Positions 44,612 through 53,332 of a DNA stretch of 64,000 bases are shown piece after piece. Source of the stretch: Alphaproteobacteria bacterium (GTDB lineage: Bacteria; Pseudomonadota; Alphaproteobacteria; RF32; CAG-239); contig SUUY01000002.1 in NCBI GenBank assembly GCA_015062285.1, forward strand, positions 62,001 through 126,000. The letters are read 5' to 3'. Below the pieces are notes generated by a model that made no database searches, had not been told where the DNA came from, and saw only the letters and a list, made by a program, of their open reading frames with translations. Both the position numbers and the translations under genes were made by a program. Every line of letters starts with the position of its first letter. The first letter of the stretch is position 1.

Positions 44612-45838
44612 TCAGAAAAAAATATATGAAAAGTAAATAGCAGCAATAATTCCGGCTAAATCGGCCAATAAAGCACAGGGTAATGCAGCTCCAACCTTAT
44701 TTATTCTTACTACGCCAAAATATACAGCCAAAACATAAAATGTTGTTTCTGTTGATCCTTGAATAACCGATGAAACAAACCCCTGAAAACTATCAGCCCC
44801 ATATGTGCGAAGTGTTTCTATCATCATCGCTCTTGCTCCGCTGCCGGACAAAGGTTTGAGAATCGCTGTCGGCATGGCTGCAACAAAATCCGTATCCATT
44901 CCTAAATAAGAGAACAGATTATTAAACCCCAAGGTAATTATATCTAAAACGCCGCTCGATTGCAAAGCTGATATAGCAACAAGCATTGCAACTAAATATG
45001 GTATAATCTTTATAGCAACAAAAAAGCCTTCTTTTGCACCTTCTATAAATTGCTCATAAACGTTTATTCTGGCAAACAAACCACAAACGATAAAGCCAAT
45101 AATAAACATAAACAGTGTAAAATTTCCAACCGTGGCGGCTCTGATTGTTCGCAGTTCCGGCGGCAACGAAATAAAATACCAAGCAACCAATCCGACAAAT
45201 GCAAATATTGCAACCAGATATGCTAATACTACTCTATTAAAAATGTTTAATTTTTGAACCAAAGCTATACTCAGAAAACCAACCATAGTTGAAACAAATG
45301 TTGCTAATAATATTGGGATAAATACAGCAGCAGGATTACTCGCTCCAAGTTCTGAGCGATACATTAGAATTGTGATTGGAATTAGTGTTACTGAAGATGC
45401 ATTAATAACCATAAACAACTGTTGAGCCTTGGAGGCTGTATCAGATGAAGGGTTGATTTCTTGCAATTGCTCCATTGCTTTTAAGCCCATTGGTGTTGCT
45501 GCATTATCAAGCCCGAGAATATTTGCTGCAATATTCATAACTATTGAGCCTAAAGCCGGACTGTCTGAAGGAACTTCCGGCATAATTTTTTTGAATAATG
45601 GCATAAGCAAGCGAGATAAGACACCAGTCAAACCTGAAACTTCAGCGATTTTTAATAGTCCCAACCATAAACATAAAATCCCTGTTAAATTTATGCATAT
45701 ATTAAAAGCAGATTTGGCACTATCAAAAATTGAAACTACCATTTTGCCCCATATTGCAACATCACCTAAATAATAACTGTTAAAACAAGCAAACATAAAT
45801 GATACAATAAAAAATCCGGCCCATATAATATTTAACAT
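44612..45838 (-). CDS. Fused spore-maturation proteins SpmA-SpmB (nucleoside-recognition domain)
   Basis: A 408-residue membrane protein made of two Gate/nucleoside-recognition halves. The first half (about 1-200) is SpmA-like: LTGILCLWLGLLKIAEVSGL, and the NIAANILGLDNAATPMGLKAM motif. The second (about 215-408) is SpmB-like: EGAKEGFFVAIKIIPYLVAMLV and RTYGADSFQGFVSSVIQGSTETTFY. In Bacillus separate SpmA and SpmB act in spore-core dehydration; fused forms occur in many non-spore-forming Gram-negatives with unknown function. It sits three bases from the MFS gene upstream. Confidence 0.87.
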   Translation of the reverse strand: MLNIIWAGFFIVSFMFACFNSYYLGDVAIWGKMVVSIFDSAKSAFNICINLTGILCLWLGLLKIAEVSGLTGVLSRLLMPLFKKIMPEVPSDSPALGSIVMNIAANILGLDNAATPMGLKAMEQLQEINPSSDTASKAQQLFMVINASSVTLIPITILMYRSELGASNPAAVFIPILLATFVSTMVGFLSIALVQKLNIFNRVVLAYLVAIFAFVGLVAWYFISLPPELRTIRAATVGNFTLFMFIIGFIVCGLFARINVYEQFIEGAKEGFFVAIKIIPYLVAMLVAISALQSSGVLDIITLGFNNLFSYLGMDTDFVAAMPTAILKPLSGSGARAMMIETLRTYGADSFQGFVSSVIQGSTETTFYVLAVYFGVVRINKVGAALPCALLADLAGIIAAIYFSYIFF

Positions 45839-45840
45839 TA

Positions 45841-47031
45841 TTATCTCTCCATGTTTAGCAATCGGTTTAACTTAACACTAAGCAAACCTAATAAAACAAC
45901 AAACAGATTAAGGGTTAATAATACAAATTTTAAATCATCGGGTGAAAGATATAAGGAAACGACAATCGTTAGGCCAAATCCTAAGCTTCTTCCGCTATTT
46001 AAAAATATTTCTCGCAATGCAATGTATTCGCTTCTATATAATGAGACGACACTTTTGTTTTTAGATACACGATATATATTTATGGCACTTATAATCGGGA
46101 ATAGCAGCGTAACACTTGCATATATAAAATTATATATTATAAACGAAAACTTATCGCCGCTTATAACAAAATATGATGAGCCAATTATGGTGAGAAAACA
46201 ACATATGACAAGCAAAACAGTTAAATTGCTATAACGACAATAGCGTCCAAATACAGCATTTGACACAACACTGCAAATAGCAAATATTGATGTAAAAATT
46301 CCCAGATTCATATTGGTCTTAAACATATATACTACATATAGTACAATCAGAAGATCTAAGGTTTCAAAAATAAAACCACGTACGAAGTCTACCGATAAAG
46401 ACAGCTTTATGAGTGGGCGTTTACGAGCCAGAGCAATAAGATATTTGATCTTAAAAGCTTTACATGAGCTTTTGATATGTCTTAAAAATAAAGATAAGAT
46501 CCAACTTATTACAGACAAAATCAATACGACAAACGTCGTTCTAATAAAGCTTTCTACTGAAATGAGCCAGCCAAACAACAACGGAATAAGAATTTTTGTA
46601 ATTCCTGACCACGCATAAGTATATCCGTTAAACTTGATCATTTTTTTGTTGCTGACTTCTTGCGAGGTCATAACATTAAGCGGATAATAAAAAAAGGCTT
46701 TTTCTAATGCAATAATTACGCCCAACAGCCAAATATAACGAATTATATTTTCTTGAAGATATAAAATTAATAGCAACGCAGCAAAATTGACAATAAAACT
46801 TAAGCGGAATAGTCGTAGTTTGTTGCCACATTTTACTATCGGCCCTAAAGCAACAAATAAAATGGCAGATATTGCATATGAATATATGTAAAACCAACAT
46901 GCGGGTACAATATCATTACCGGTTATGTCAAAGAACCATGCAACCATAAAGGTATTAATAAAAATCCCAATTGCAGTATGTAGAGTATTTATTGCCAGCA
47001 ATAATAACGGGTTATATTCTTGTTTTGACAT
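45841..47031 (-). CDS. Major facilitator superfamily transporter
   Basis: A 396-residue protein with about twelve hydrophobic segments in two halves of six, with a basic central loop (LRHIKSSCKAFKIKYLIALARKRP). The first loop shows VALGPIVKCGNKLRLFR, a modified form of the MFS motif between helices 2 and 3. It is AT-rich and poorly conserved, so no substrate can be given. It follows the YcaD-like transporter by 22 bases in the argS operon. Confidence 0.75.
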   Translation of the reverse strand: MSKQEYNPLLLLAINTLHTAIGIFINTFMVAWFFDITGNDIVPACWFYIYSYAISAILFVALGPIVKCGNKLRLFRLSFIVNFAALLLILYLQENIIRYIWLLGVIIALEKAFFYYPLNVMTSQEVSNKKMIKFNGYTYAWSGITKILIPLLFGWLISVESFIRTTFVVLILSVISWILSLFLRHIKSSCKAFKIKYLIALARKRPLIKLSLSVDFVRGFIFETLDLLIVLYVVYMFKTNMNLGIFTSIFAICSVVSNAVFGRYCRYSNLTVLLVICCFLTIIGSSYFVISGDKFSFIIYNFIYASVTLLFPIISAINIYRVSKNKSVVSLYRSEYIALREIFLNSGRSLGFGLTIVVSLYLSPDDLKFVLLTLNLFVVLLGLLSVKLNRLLNMER

Positions 47032-47053
47032 TTTAGAGTTCTCTATATTTATA

Positions 47054-48352
47054 TTATTCTTCGTTTTTATTTTTATGCATAAATAAATTGGCGGCTCTAT
47101 CTAGCAAGCTATCACTTTTGGCAATTTCAGGATAAATATGAGTCGGATTTAGCGGCATAGGATCTGTTTTAGTAATATTAATATAATTTACATCGGGCTT
47201 AAATGAAATATGTTTAAACGCAAACAATACAAAAAATCCGTTGGAAACAGAAAAAGATATTAAAAAGCTTATTGCCCCAAATATCTGCATAAGGTATGAA
47301 ACAACTATCGGTCCGATTATCATACCAAAGCTTTGAAGCATAATCAACAAACCACTGGCCTCAACCCTCTCTTCGTCATCAATCTTGTCATTTACATGAG
47401 AAACACATATCGGATATAAAATAAAAGATCCTGCCCCTAAAAGAAGTGCTGCTCCGGCCAACTCAATTATACTTCCGTCAATAAACATATGAATCCATGG
47501 AGCAATGAAAAATAGGCAACTTCCACACCACATCATGATAAAACGCCGATCCATAATGTCTGATAATCTACCAATGGGAATCTGAGCAGACATTCCACCA
47601 AAAATGCAAAAAAACATAAATAATGATATATGATATAGTGAAAGTCCTGCTGCTTCAGCATAAATAGCACCTAAAGTATAAATATTGCCAACCAATACAC
47701 CGCTAATTATACATCCGATCACACCAACCGGAGCTATTTTATAAAGTTGCTTAATTGACATTTGTTTGTGCTTACTGATATCAGGAGAAGGTAGCGCTGT
47801 AAGTGAAACCGGAATTAAAGCTACAGAAAATAATACAGAAATCAAAATTAAAGTTACAACATTTTGATTATCTGGAACATTGAGCATAAGTTGCCCAAAA
47901 GCTGCTCCGATATATGTGGTTACCATATATAAAGACATAACCATTCCGCGATTTTGGTTGTTTGACCTTGTATTGAGCCAACTCTCTAAACAGATAAATG
48001 CTGAAGCCATGCAATATCCTTCAATAAGTCTTAATATTCCCCAATATAAAGGATTAAACCATATGATGTGAAGCAAGATAAGCGCTGAAAGCAATGATAT
48101 GTAGCTGGAAAAAGCTCTAATATGCCCTACTCGGTTAATAATCTTATGCGCACTCAAAGTTGCGAATATATATCCAAGATAATAAACTGAAAGCACAATT
48201 CCTACATAGGAAGTTGGAACTTTAGCGCTATTTAAGCGAATAGCCAAATATGATGATAGCAAGCTGTATGCTGCACTGGTAAGCATTGTACCTGCAAAAA
48301 ACGCAGTAAGAGGAGACATTAGTGCTTTTAATGATTTTAATTTTTCCAGCAT
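47054..48352 (-). CDS. MFS transporter, YcaD-like
   Basis: A 432-residue protein with twelve predicted helices and a cytoplasmic tail. Features of the YcaD/CynX-like group: LAIRLNSAKVPTSYVGIVLSVYYLGYI, the helix 2-3 loop with INRVGHIRAF, GYCMASAFICLESWLN, and QIPIGRLSDIMDRR in the second half. Substrate unknown. It lies 18 bases after argS in the same direction; two adjacent different MFS genes in a synthetase operon is unusual. Confidence 0.83.
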   Translation of the reverse strand: MLEKLKSLKALMSPLTAFFAGTMLTSAAYSLLSSYLAIRLNSAKVPTSYVGIVLSVYYLGYIFATLSAHKIINRVGHIRAFSSYISLLSALILLHIIWFNPLYWGILRLIEGYCMASAFICLESWLNTRSNNQNRGMVMSLYMVTTYIGAAFGQLMLNVPDNQNVVTLILISVLFSVALIPVSLTALPSPDISKHKQMSIKQLYKIAPVGVIGCIISGVLVGNIYTLGAIYAEAAGLSLYHISLFMFFCIFGGMSAQIPIGRLSDIMDRRFIMMWCGSCLFFIAPWIHMFIDGSIIELAGAALLLGAGSFILYPICVSHVNDKIDDEERVEASGLLIMLQSFGMIIGPIVVSYLMQIFGAISFLISFSVSNGFFVLFAFKHISFKPDVNYINITKTDPMPLNPTHIYPEIAKSDSLLDRAANLFMHKNKNEE

Positions 48353-48370
48353 TTTGCCTCCTCTATTATA

Positions 48371-50080
48371 TTATTTTTTAAGCATCGCCTCCGGTGCTTC
48401 AATACCCATAAGATACAGATTAAGTCTTAAAATATCTCTAACCAATTTGGCTAATCTGATACGTGAAGCAGCTTTTTCGACATTGGTTTCATTCATAATC
48501 GGAGATGCATTATAAAAACTCGAAAATACTTGTGCCAAACTATATGTATATTCTGCAATTACACTAGGTTCTTTTTCTGCTTCGGCACGATTAATTACAG
48601 CTCCAAGTTGATCAATTTTTAATGCTAAATCTCTTTCTTCTTTGTTAGTGATACGAATATTACCACCATTCATTTTTGACTTACGCAAAATGGAGTTAAT
48701 ACGAGCAATGGCATATTGAATATAAGGACCGGTTTTACCTTCAAATTTGGCAAAATCTTCCAATTCAAATATATAACCGGATGCCGTGTTGTTTTTAAGG
48801 TCTTGAAATTTAATAGCACCAATGGCAATTTGTTTTGCCATTTTTTCAATATCTTCTGCTGTGTATCCGTCGGCTGTTTCAGGTAAAGACTCTTTTACCT
48901 TATCTAAAGACATGGTAATCAAATCTTCTAAATTCATAACACCGCCGTCTCTAGTTTTAAATGGTTTACCGTCTGCTCCGTTTACGGTTCCAAAACCAAT
49001 GTGTTTAAACTTCACATTTGGAGCTAATCCTAATTTTTCGACAACTTCAAACACTTGCTCAAAGTGCAATGACTGACGCTTGTCTACAACATACAAAATT
49101 TCTTGTGCTTTAAGATCTTCATAACGCATTTTGATTGTAGCAATATCTGTTACCTGATAACCAAACCCTCCGTCACTTTTTACCAAAATTACCGGAGGTT
49201 TAGAATCATCAGCCAAGCGGATAATTGTAGCACCGGCATCAACCTCAGATGCTCCTTGTTCTTTAGCAAGTTTGACAACTTCTTCACTGGCTTTGTGTGC
49301 ATCACTCTCGCCCAACCACAAGTCAAAATGGGCATCTAAAACTTCGTAATTTTTCTTAATAGCTTCCAGAGAAACTTTGCGTAAATGTTGCCAAGCATTA
49401 TAGTATTCCTCGTGTCCGCTCTGAAGTTCGGCGGTTATACGTCTTGCTTCTTCTTTAGCTTTTTCATCTTCTTTACAACGAGCATTGGCTTGCTTATAGA
49501 AATTGGAAATTTCATCTATATTATAACTTGTGGTCTTAGCAAGATTACCGTCCTGCAAAATAATTTCGCCCAAAATCATTCCCATTTGGGTTCCCCAATC
49601 GCCAAAATGGACATCGGAAATGACATCGTGTCCGGCAAAAACCTCTATACGACGAATCGATTCACCTATAACAGCAGAACGAAGATGTCCGACATGAAGA
49701 GCCTTAGCAACATTTGGCCCTCCAAAATCCATAACAATACGACGCGGATGCGATGTTTTTTCAACACCAAACCTTTCATCATCAGCTGCCACATCCATAC
49801 TGTTGGCTATAAAATCATCGGATAAAGTCAGGTTCAAAAAACCGGGGCCATCTACTGATATTTTGCTAAAATCATTATCTTTTTCCAGTTCTGATGCAAT
49901 ATTAGCAGCTATTTCTCGGGGATTTTTACGTTCAGCCTTAGCCAAAGCTAAAGCACCGTTGCATTGGAAATCGCTTAAATCAGGGCGATCTGAAACTTTT
50001 ACAAAAGCAAATTTGCTGTCTAACCCCAAATTATTAAACACTGTTTGAAGTTTTTTATTTAAAATATTTTCTAAAGACAT
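48371..50080 (-). CDS. argS: Arginyl-tRNA synthetase
   Basis: A 569-residue class I synthetase. The N-terminal additional domain (about 1-105) is followed by the HIGH-type motif HVGHLRSAVIG, the catalytic Rossmann fold, the KMSK-equivalent region KPFKTRDGG and the DALR anticodon-binding domain (about 450-569), ending in the typical hydrophobic helix. Length and motifs are normal. It starts 14 bases after a small lipoprotein gene and heads the downstream transporters and dtd. Confidence 0.97.
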   Translation of the reverse strand: MSLENILNKKLQTVFNNLGLDSKFAFVKVSDRPDLSDFQCNGALALAKAERKNPREIAANIASELEKDNDFSKISVDGPGFLNLTLSDDFIANSMDVAADDERFGVEKTSHPRRIVMDFGGPNVAKALHVGHLRSAVIGESIRRIEVFAGHDVISDVHFGDWGTQMGMILGEIILQDGNLAKTTSYNIDEISNFYKQANARCKEDEKAKEEARRITAELQSGHEEYYNAWQHLRKVSLEAIKKNYEVLDAHFDLWLGESDAHKASEEVVKLAKEQGASEVDAGATIIRLADDSKPPVILVKSDGGFGYQVTDIATIKMRYEDLKAQEILYVVDKRQSLHFEQVFEVVEKLGLAPNVKFKHIGFGTVNGADGKPFKTRDGGVMNLEDLITMSLDKVKESLPETADGYTAEDIEKMAKQIAIGAIKFQDLKNNTASGYIFELEDFAKFEGKTGPYIQYAIARINSILRKSKMNGGNIRITNKEERDLALKIDQLGAVINRAEAEKEPSVIAEYTYSLAQVFSSFYNASPIMNETNVEKAASRIRLAKLVRDILRLNLYLMGIEAPEAMLKK

Positions 50081-50094
50081 AGTATTTCCTCAAA

Positions 50095-50412
50095 TTATTT
50101 TTCACATTTAAAATATAAATGATTGGGAACTAAAACCCGACAGGTAAAAATCGTTTGCTTAACAGAAACTGCATGAGTACCGGTACCTTCTTTGATACAA
50201 ACCTCATCTGCCAATTTTTTTACATCTTCATATGGCGTATAAATACTGTTGTAACAAACGGCCGGATTTTTTGGAGTTGACTTGCCCACATACAGACTTG
50301 CCGGTGTTTTAGCTCCTGCTTCTCGTCGTCGATCTACAAACGGGCGAAATTGCGAACAAGAGCAAAGAAACACTATAAGCACAATGGCATTTATTATTTT
50401 TAATCTAGACAA
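50095..50412 (-). CDS. Small lipoprotein upstream of argS
   Basis: A 105-residue protein with a lipoprotein signal (IVLIVFLCSC, Cys about residue 19). The mature part has four more Cys (VCYNS, EVCIKEGTG, FTCRVLVP, YFKCEK), enough for two disulphides. The start is TTG 50412 with GGAG nine bases upstream; no ATG is available before the signal peptide. The pattern DEVCIKEGTG...FTCRVLVPNHLYFKC recalls other small alphaproteobacterial outer-membrane lipoproteins. Function unknown. Confidence 0.65.
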   Translation of the reverse strand: MSRLKIINAIVLIVFLCSCSQFRPFVDRRREAGAKTPASLYVGKSTPKNPAVCYNSIYTPYEDVKKLADEVCIKEGTGTHAVSVKQTIFTCRVLVPNHLYFKCEK

Positions 50413-50472
50413 TTAAAAAAACTCCGTTACATTAATTATAATTTTATAACACTATAAACAAAGAAGCGTAAA

Positions 50473-51066
50473 ATGCAAGAAAACAAATATATCGGCGATG
50501 AAAAAATGAACAAGCTGTTGGAGCATTATAGTTGCCCAACACCATTGGAAATTGTAAAAATGAGATTTATCGGAGCAATATGCAGCCCTAATTTAGAATT
50601 GCGTCCGACAGATGTTATATCTTCATTTTGGCCGGCCGGACAATCTCCACGCCTACAAACCAAAGAAGAAGCTGATTTATTTTTTAAGTTTTTTATGGGG
50701 CTTTGGGACGAGGTTTTTGCAAAAATAAAAAACAACAAAATTAAACTCGAAAAACTTCCTTTCAAAAACTTGGAATATTATTGCCAACGCCGTTTTGCAG
50801 AAGTTGAACAGGGTTTTGTTGAAGGTTTTTGGGGAGGTCAAACTGATATTAAATTACCGGCATATTTGGCCGAGATAATAGACTCACTTTCTGATCTTGC
50901 CGGTGTATATGCCAGTCTGGAGCAAAAAATTACTAAAGGTTCCGATAAAGATGAAGTTATAAATGCTATAAATTCTGCAGATGGAATGGTAGAAAAAGCC
51001 ATTGCATTTCTAATAGAAAATTCAGTTTTACCGCGAATTGAAAGTTTGCAAAGAACAGTAAACTAA
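50473..51066 (+). CDS. Hypothetical protein next to phoB
   Basis: A 197-residue soluble protein, helical throughout. Landmarks are ELRPTDVISSFWPAGQSPRLQTKEEADLFFKFFMGLW and a FAEVEQGFVEGFWGG segment, which recalls YecA/UPF0149 helical proteins, but the match is weak. No signal peptide or metal-binding tail. It is convergent with phoB (nine bases between stops) and divergent from the argS operon. Function unknown. Confidence 0.65.
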   Translation: MQENKYIGDEKMNKLLEHYSCPTPLEIVKMRFIGAICSPNLELRPTDVISSFWPAGQSPRLQTKEEADLFFKFFMGLWDEVFAKIKNNKIKLEKLPFKNLEYYCQRRFAEVEQGFVEGFWGGQTDIKLPAYLAEIIDSLSDLAGVYASLEQKITKGSDKDEVINAINSADGMVEKAIAFLIENSVLPRIESLQRTVN

Positions 51067-51075
51067 AAGCAATAT

Positions 51076-51774
51076 TTATTCTTCACTTTGCGGATTTACA
51101 TCTATGGAATATCCTGTTGCCCTTACCGTGCGGATATAGTCAGGACCATAGTCGTTTAGGGCTCGACGCAGTCGCCTTATATGCACGTCTACAGTACGAG
51201 ATTCTACATAAATGTTATCTCCCCACACATTTTTGAGCAAATATTCTCGAGAAAATACTTTTCCCGGAGTCTCAATCAACATTTTTAGCAACCTAAACTC
51301 AGTTGGTCCCAGATGAATATAGTTATCTCCACGGAAAACTTTTTTCTCTACCATATCCATACGTATGTCCTCAAATACCAGTTCTTTTTCAGAACTTGGT
51401 TCCGGAGCGTGGCGAAGTTGGGTTTTTACCCGAGCCATAAGTTCTGGAACAGAAAAAGGTTTAGTCACATAATCATCAGCACCTGCCGTCAATCCCTTTA
51501 CTTTATCTTCTTCTTCACCCTTAGCTGTAAGCATAATAATAGGTATAGTTTTAATGTCTGGTTTAGAGCGAATCAGTTTGCAAATTTCAACACCTGATAT
51601 CTCAGGCAACATCCAATCCAACAATATTACCGAAGGATGATTCCTTTCAACTTCAGCTAATGCCTTGCTTCCTCTTGATTCTACAATGACATTATAGCCT
51701 TCTTTTTCAAGATTATAACGCAGCATAAGTGCTATTGCCTCTTCATCTTCAATTATCATTACTGTATGTTGCAT
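51076..51774 (-). CDS. phoB: PhoB-like response regulator
   Basis: A 232-residue OmpR-family regulator. The receiver domain (about 1-120) has the acidic pair EDEE, phosphoacceptor Asp in VILLDWMLPE, and the conserved Thr and Lys (MLTAKGEE, TKPFS). The winged-helix domain (about 130-228) has GPTEFRLLKMLIETPGKVFSREYLL and RTVDVHIRRLRRAL, typical of PhoB. It would control phosphate-starvation genes. The partner kinase PhoR, usually adjacent, is not here; instead the gene is coupled to rpe by a one-base overlap (TAATG). Confidence 0.88.
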   Translation of the reverse strand: MQHTVMIIEDEEAIALMLRYNLEKEGYNVIVESRGSKALAEVERNHPSVILLDWMLPEISGVEICKLIRSKPDIKTIPIIMLTAKGEEEDKVKGLTAGADDYVTKPFSVPELMARVKTQLRHAPEPSSEKELVFEDIRMDMVEKKVFRGDNYIHLGPTEFRLLKMLIETPGKVFSREYLLKNVWGDNIYVESRTVDVHIRRLRRALNDYGPDYIRTVRATGYSIDVNPQSEE

Positions 51775-52427
51775 TATCTTTCTCCTATTGCTTGCTGTAT
51801 AGCTATGATATTTTCTTGATATTTGCCGTCCTTAAAAATTGCTGTTCCTGCCACCAAAATATCTGCTCCGGCTTGAACTGCCATTGGTGCTGTTTGCAAG
51901 TTTATGCCTCCATCTATTTCAATTTCGATATTTTTTGAACCGATAATTTGTTTTAATTGTGAAACCTTGTTTAATTGATCGTCCATAAATTTTTGTCCGC
52001 CAAATCCCGGTTCCACACTCATAATCAAAACCATGTCAATGTCATTGTACAGATTTTCTATAGCAGATAGCGGCGTTTGAGGCTTGAGAGAAACCGCGGA
52101 TTTACAACCTAAATAACGTATCTTTTGTAGTGTTTCTCTCAAATTGTTGCAAGCCTCGGCATGAACTGTGATTATATCAGATCCTGCAGTGGAAAACCAA
52201 TCTATTTTATTATCCGGATCATTTATCATTAAATGGACATCAAACGGGAGAGATGTCGTATTTCTCACACTTTTGATAAATTGTGCTCCAAATGTAAGAT
52301 TAGGAACAAAACAACCATCCATAACATCAAAATGCAATAAATCCGCTCCTGCTTTTTCGAGTTTTTTAATCTCAGAAGCCAAATTAGAAAAATCTGATGA
52401 TAGTAAGCTGGGGGCTATTTTGACCAT
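51774..52427 (-). CDS. rpe: Ribulose-phosphate 3-epimerase
   Basis: A 217-residue TIM-barrel enzyme of the pentose phosphate pathway, interconverting ribulose-5-phosphate and xylulose-5-phosphate. Motifs include KIAPSLLSSDFSNL, LHFDVMDGCFVPN (metal-binding His and catalytic Asp), HLMI, SVEPGFGGQKF and EIDGGINLQTA. ATG 52427 is chosen because GGAGGAGATA precedes it; a TTG further up covers the site. It is upstream of phoB and only about 2 kb from fba and tkt, grouping sugar-phosphate genes. Confidence 0.96.
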   Translation of the reverse strand: MVKIAPSLLSSDFSNLASEIKKLEKAGADLLHFDVMDGCFVPNLTFGAQFIKSVRNTTSLPFDVHLMINDPDNKIDWFSTAGSDIITVHAEACNNLRETLQKIRYLGCKSAVSLKPQTPLSAIENLYNDIDMVLIMSVEPGFGGQKFMDDQLNKVSQLKQIIGSKNIEIEIDGGINLQTAPMAVQAGADILVAGTAIFKDGKYQENIIAIQQAIGER

Positions 52428-52556
52428 TATCTCCTCCAATATATATAATATTACATCATACTGCTTATTTTTTAAAAGCCGGTTAATAAACCCTTGAATT
52501 TTTATCTTTTGTAATTATCTGAAATTCAACTCAACAATAAACACAGGAGATATACT

Positions 52557-53057
52557 ATGGGTGAAATGGCGCAAAAAATTGTAGACCTTAATCGTGAAGA
52601 ATTAATCAAAGAGCTTAATGTAGCTTTTGCGGAAGAATGGCTTGCATATTATCAATATTGGATTGGAGCAAAAGTTGCTGTTGGCATAATGCGGCCATCT
52701 ATCATTGAGGAATTTATTGAACATGCAAATGAAGAATTAAAACACGCAGAATGGATAAGTGATAGGATTGTTCAGCTTGGCGGAACTCCCGTTCTCGATC
52801 CGCAAGATTGGAAAAGTGTTGCACAATGTAAATATGATCCTCCGCTTGATCCGTACGTTTTGACATTGATTGATCAGAATCTTAATGCTGAACGCTGTGC
52901 AATTTCCCGTTATCAAAAAATATGTGATATGACACACGGAAAAGATTATGAAACATTTAGAATATCTGAAAAAATCCTAAAAGAAGAGATTGAGCATGAA
53001 CAGGAAATCGGTGATTTGGGCGAAGACATCAGAACAACAATAGAAATGGTAAAATAA
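52557..53057 (+). CDS. Bacterioferritin-like diiron ferritin
   Basis: A 166-residue four-helix-bundle protein of the ferritin superfamily, with AGGAGATATACT before the ATG. The ferroxidase ligands are visible: Glu in FAEEWLAYYQY, Glu-x-x-His in NEELKHAEW, Glu in NAERCAI and Glu-x-x-His in EEIEHEQE. The methionine that binds haem in bacterioferritin, just before the first Lys-His pair (usually EMKHA), is Leu here (ELKHA), so this is probably a non-haem form. The role would be iron storage or oxidative-stress protection. Monocistronic, with a terminator. Confidence 0.85.
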   Translation: MGEMAQKIVDLNREELIKELNVAFAEEWLAYYQYWIGAKVAVGIMRPSIIEEFIEHANEELKHAEWISDRIVQLGGTPVLDPQDWKSVAQCKYDPPLDPYVLTLIDQNLNAERCAISRYQKICDMTHGKDYETFRISEKILKEEIEHEQEIGDLGEDIRTTIEMVK

Positions 53058-53090
53058 AATTTATATTCTAAATCTTTGTTTTGGAATCAT

Positions 53091-53125
53091 AAAACCGCTT
53101 AGTATAAAATTAGGCGGTTTTATTT
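53091..53125 (+). terminator. Intrinsic terminator of the ferritin-like gene
   Basis: AAAACCGC (53091-53098) pairs with GCGGTTTT (53114-53121), with a 15-base loop and a T-rich tail. Confidence 0.7.
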
Positions 53126-53283
53126 ATTGACATATTAGCCGAAATATTTAAAATAATGACAAATTGTAGAGTCGCATAAGACAAAATATGGGTTTTATCT
53201 GATAAATTGTGTCAAAGAAAACAAGCCATAATCAATCTCCAAATAATTGTCCGGTTTGTTTTTAGTTTGCAATTTGCAGATAA

Positions 53284-53315
53284 AAAAGGCCTGAAACGCA
53301 CGTTTCAGGCCTTTT
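53284..53315. terminator. Strong terminator of fba
   Basis: A perfect 14-bp stem, AAAAGGCCTGAAAC (53284-53297) with its complement (53302-53315), loop GCAC. Read on the minus strand it is followed by six T, so it ends the fba transcript. Confidence 0.9.
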
Positions 53316-53332
53316 CTTATTTTTTGCTTAAA

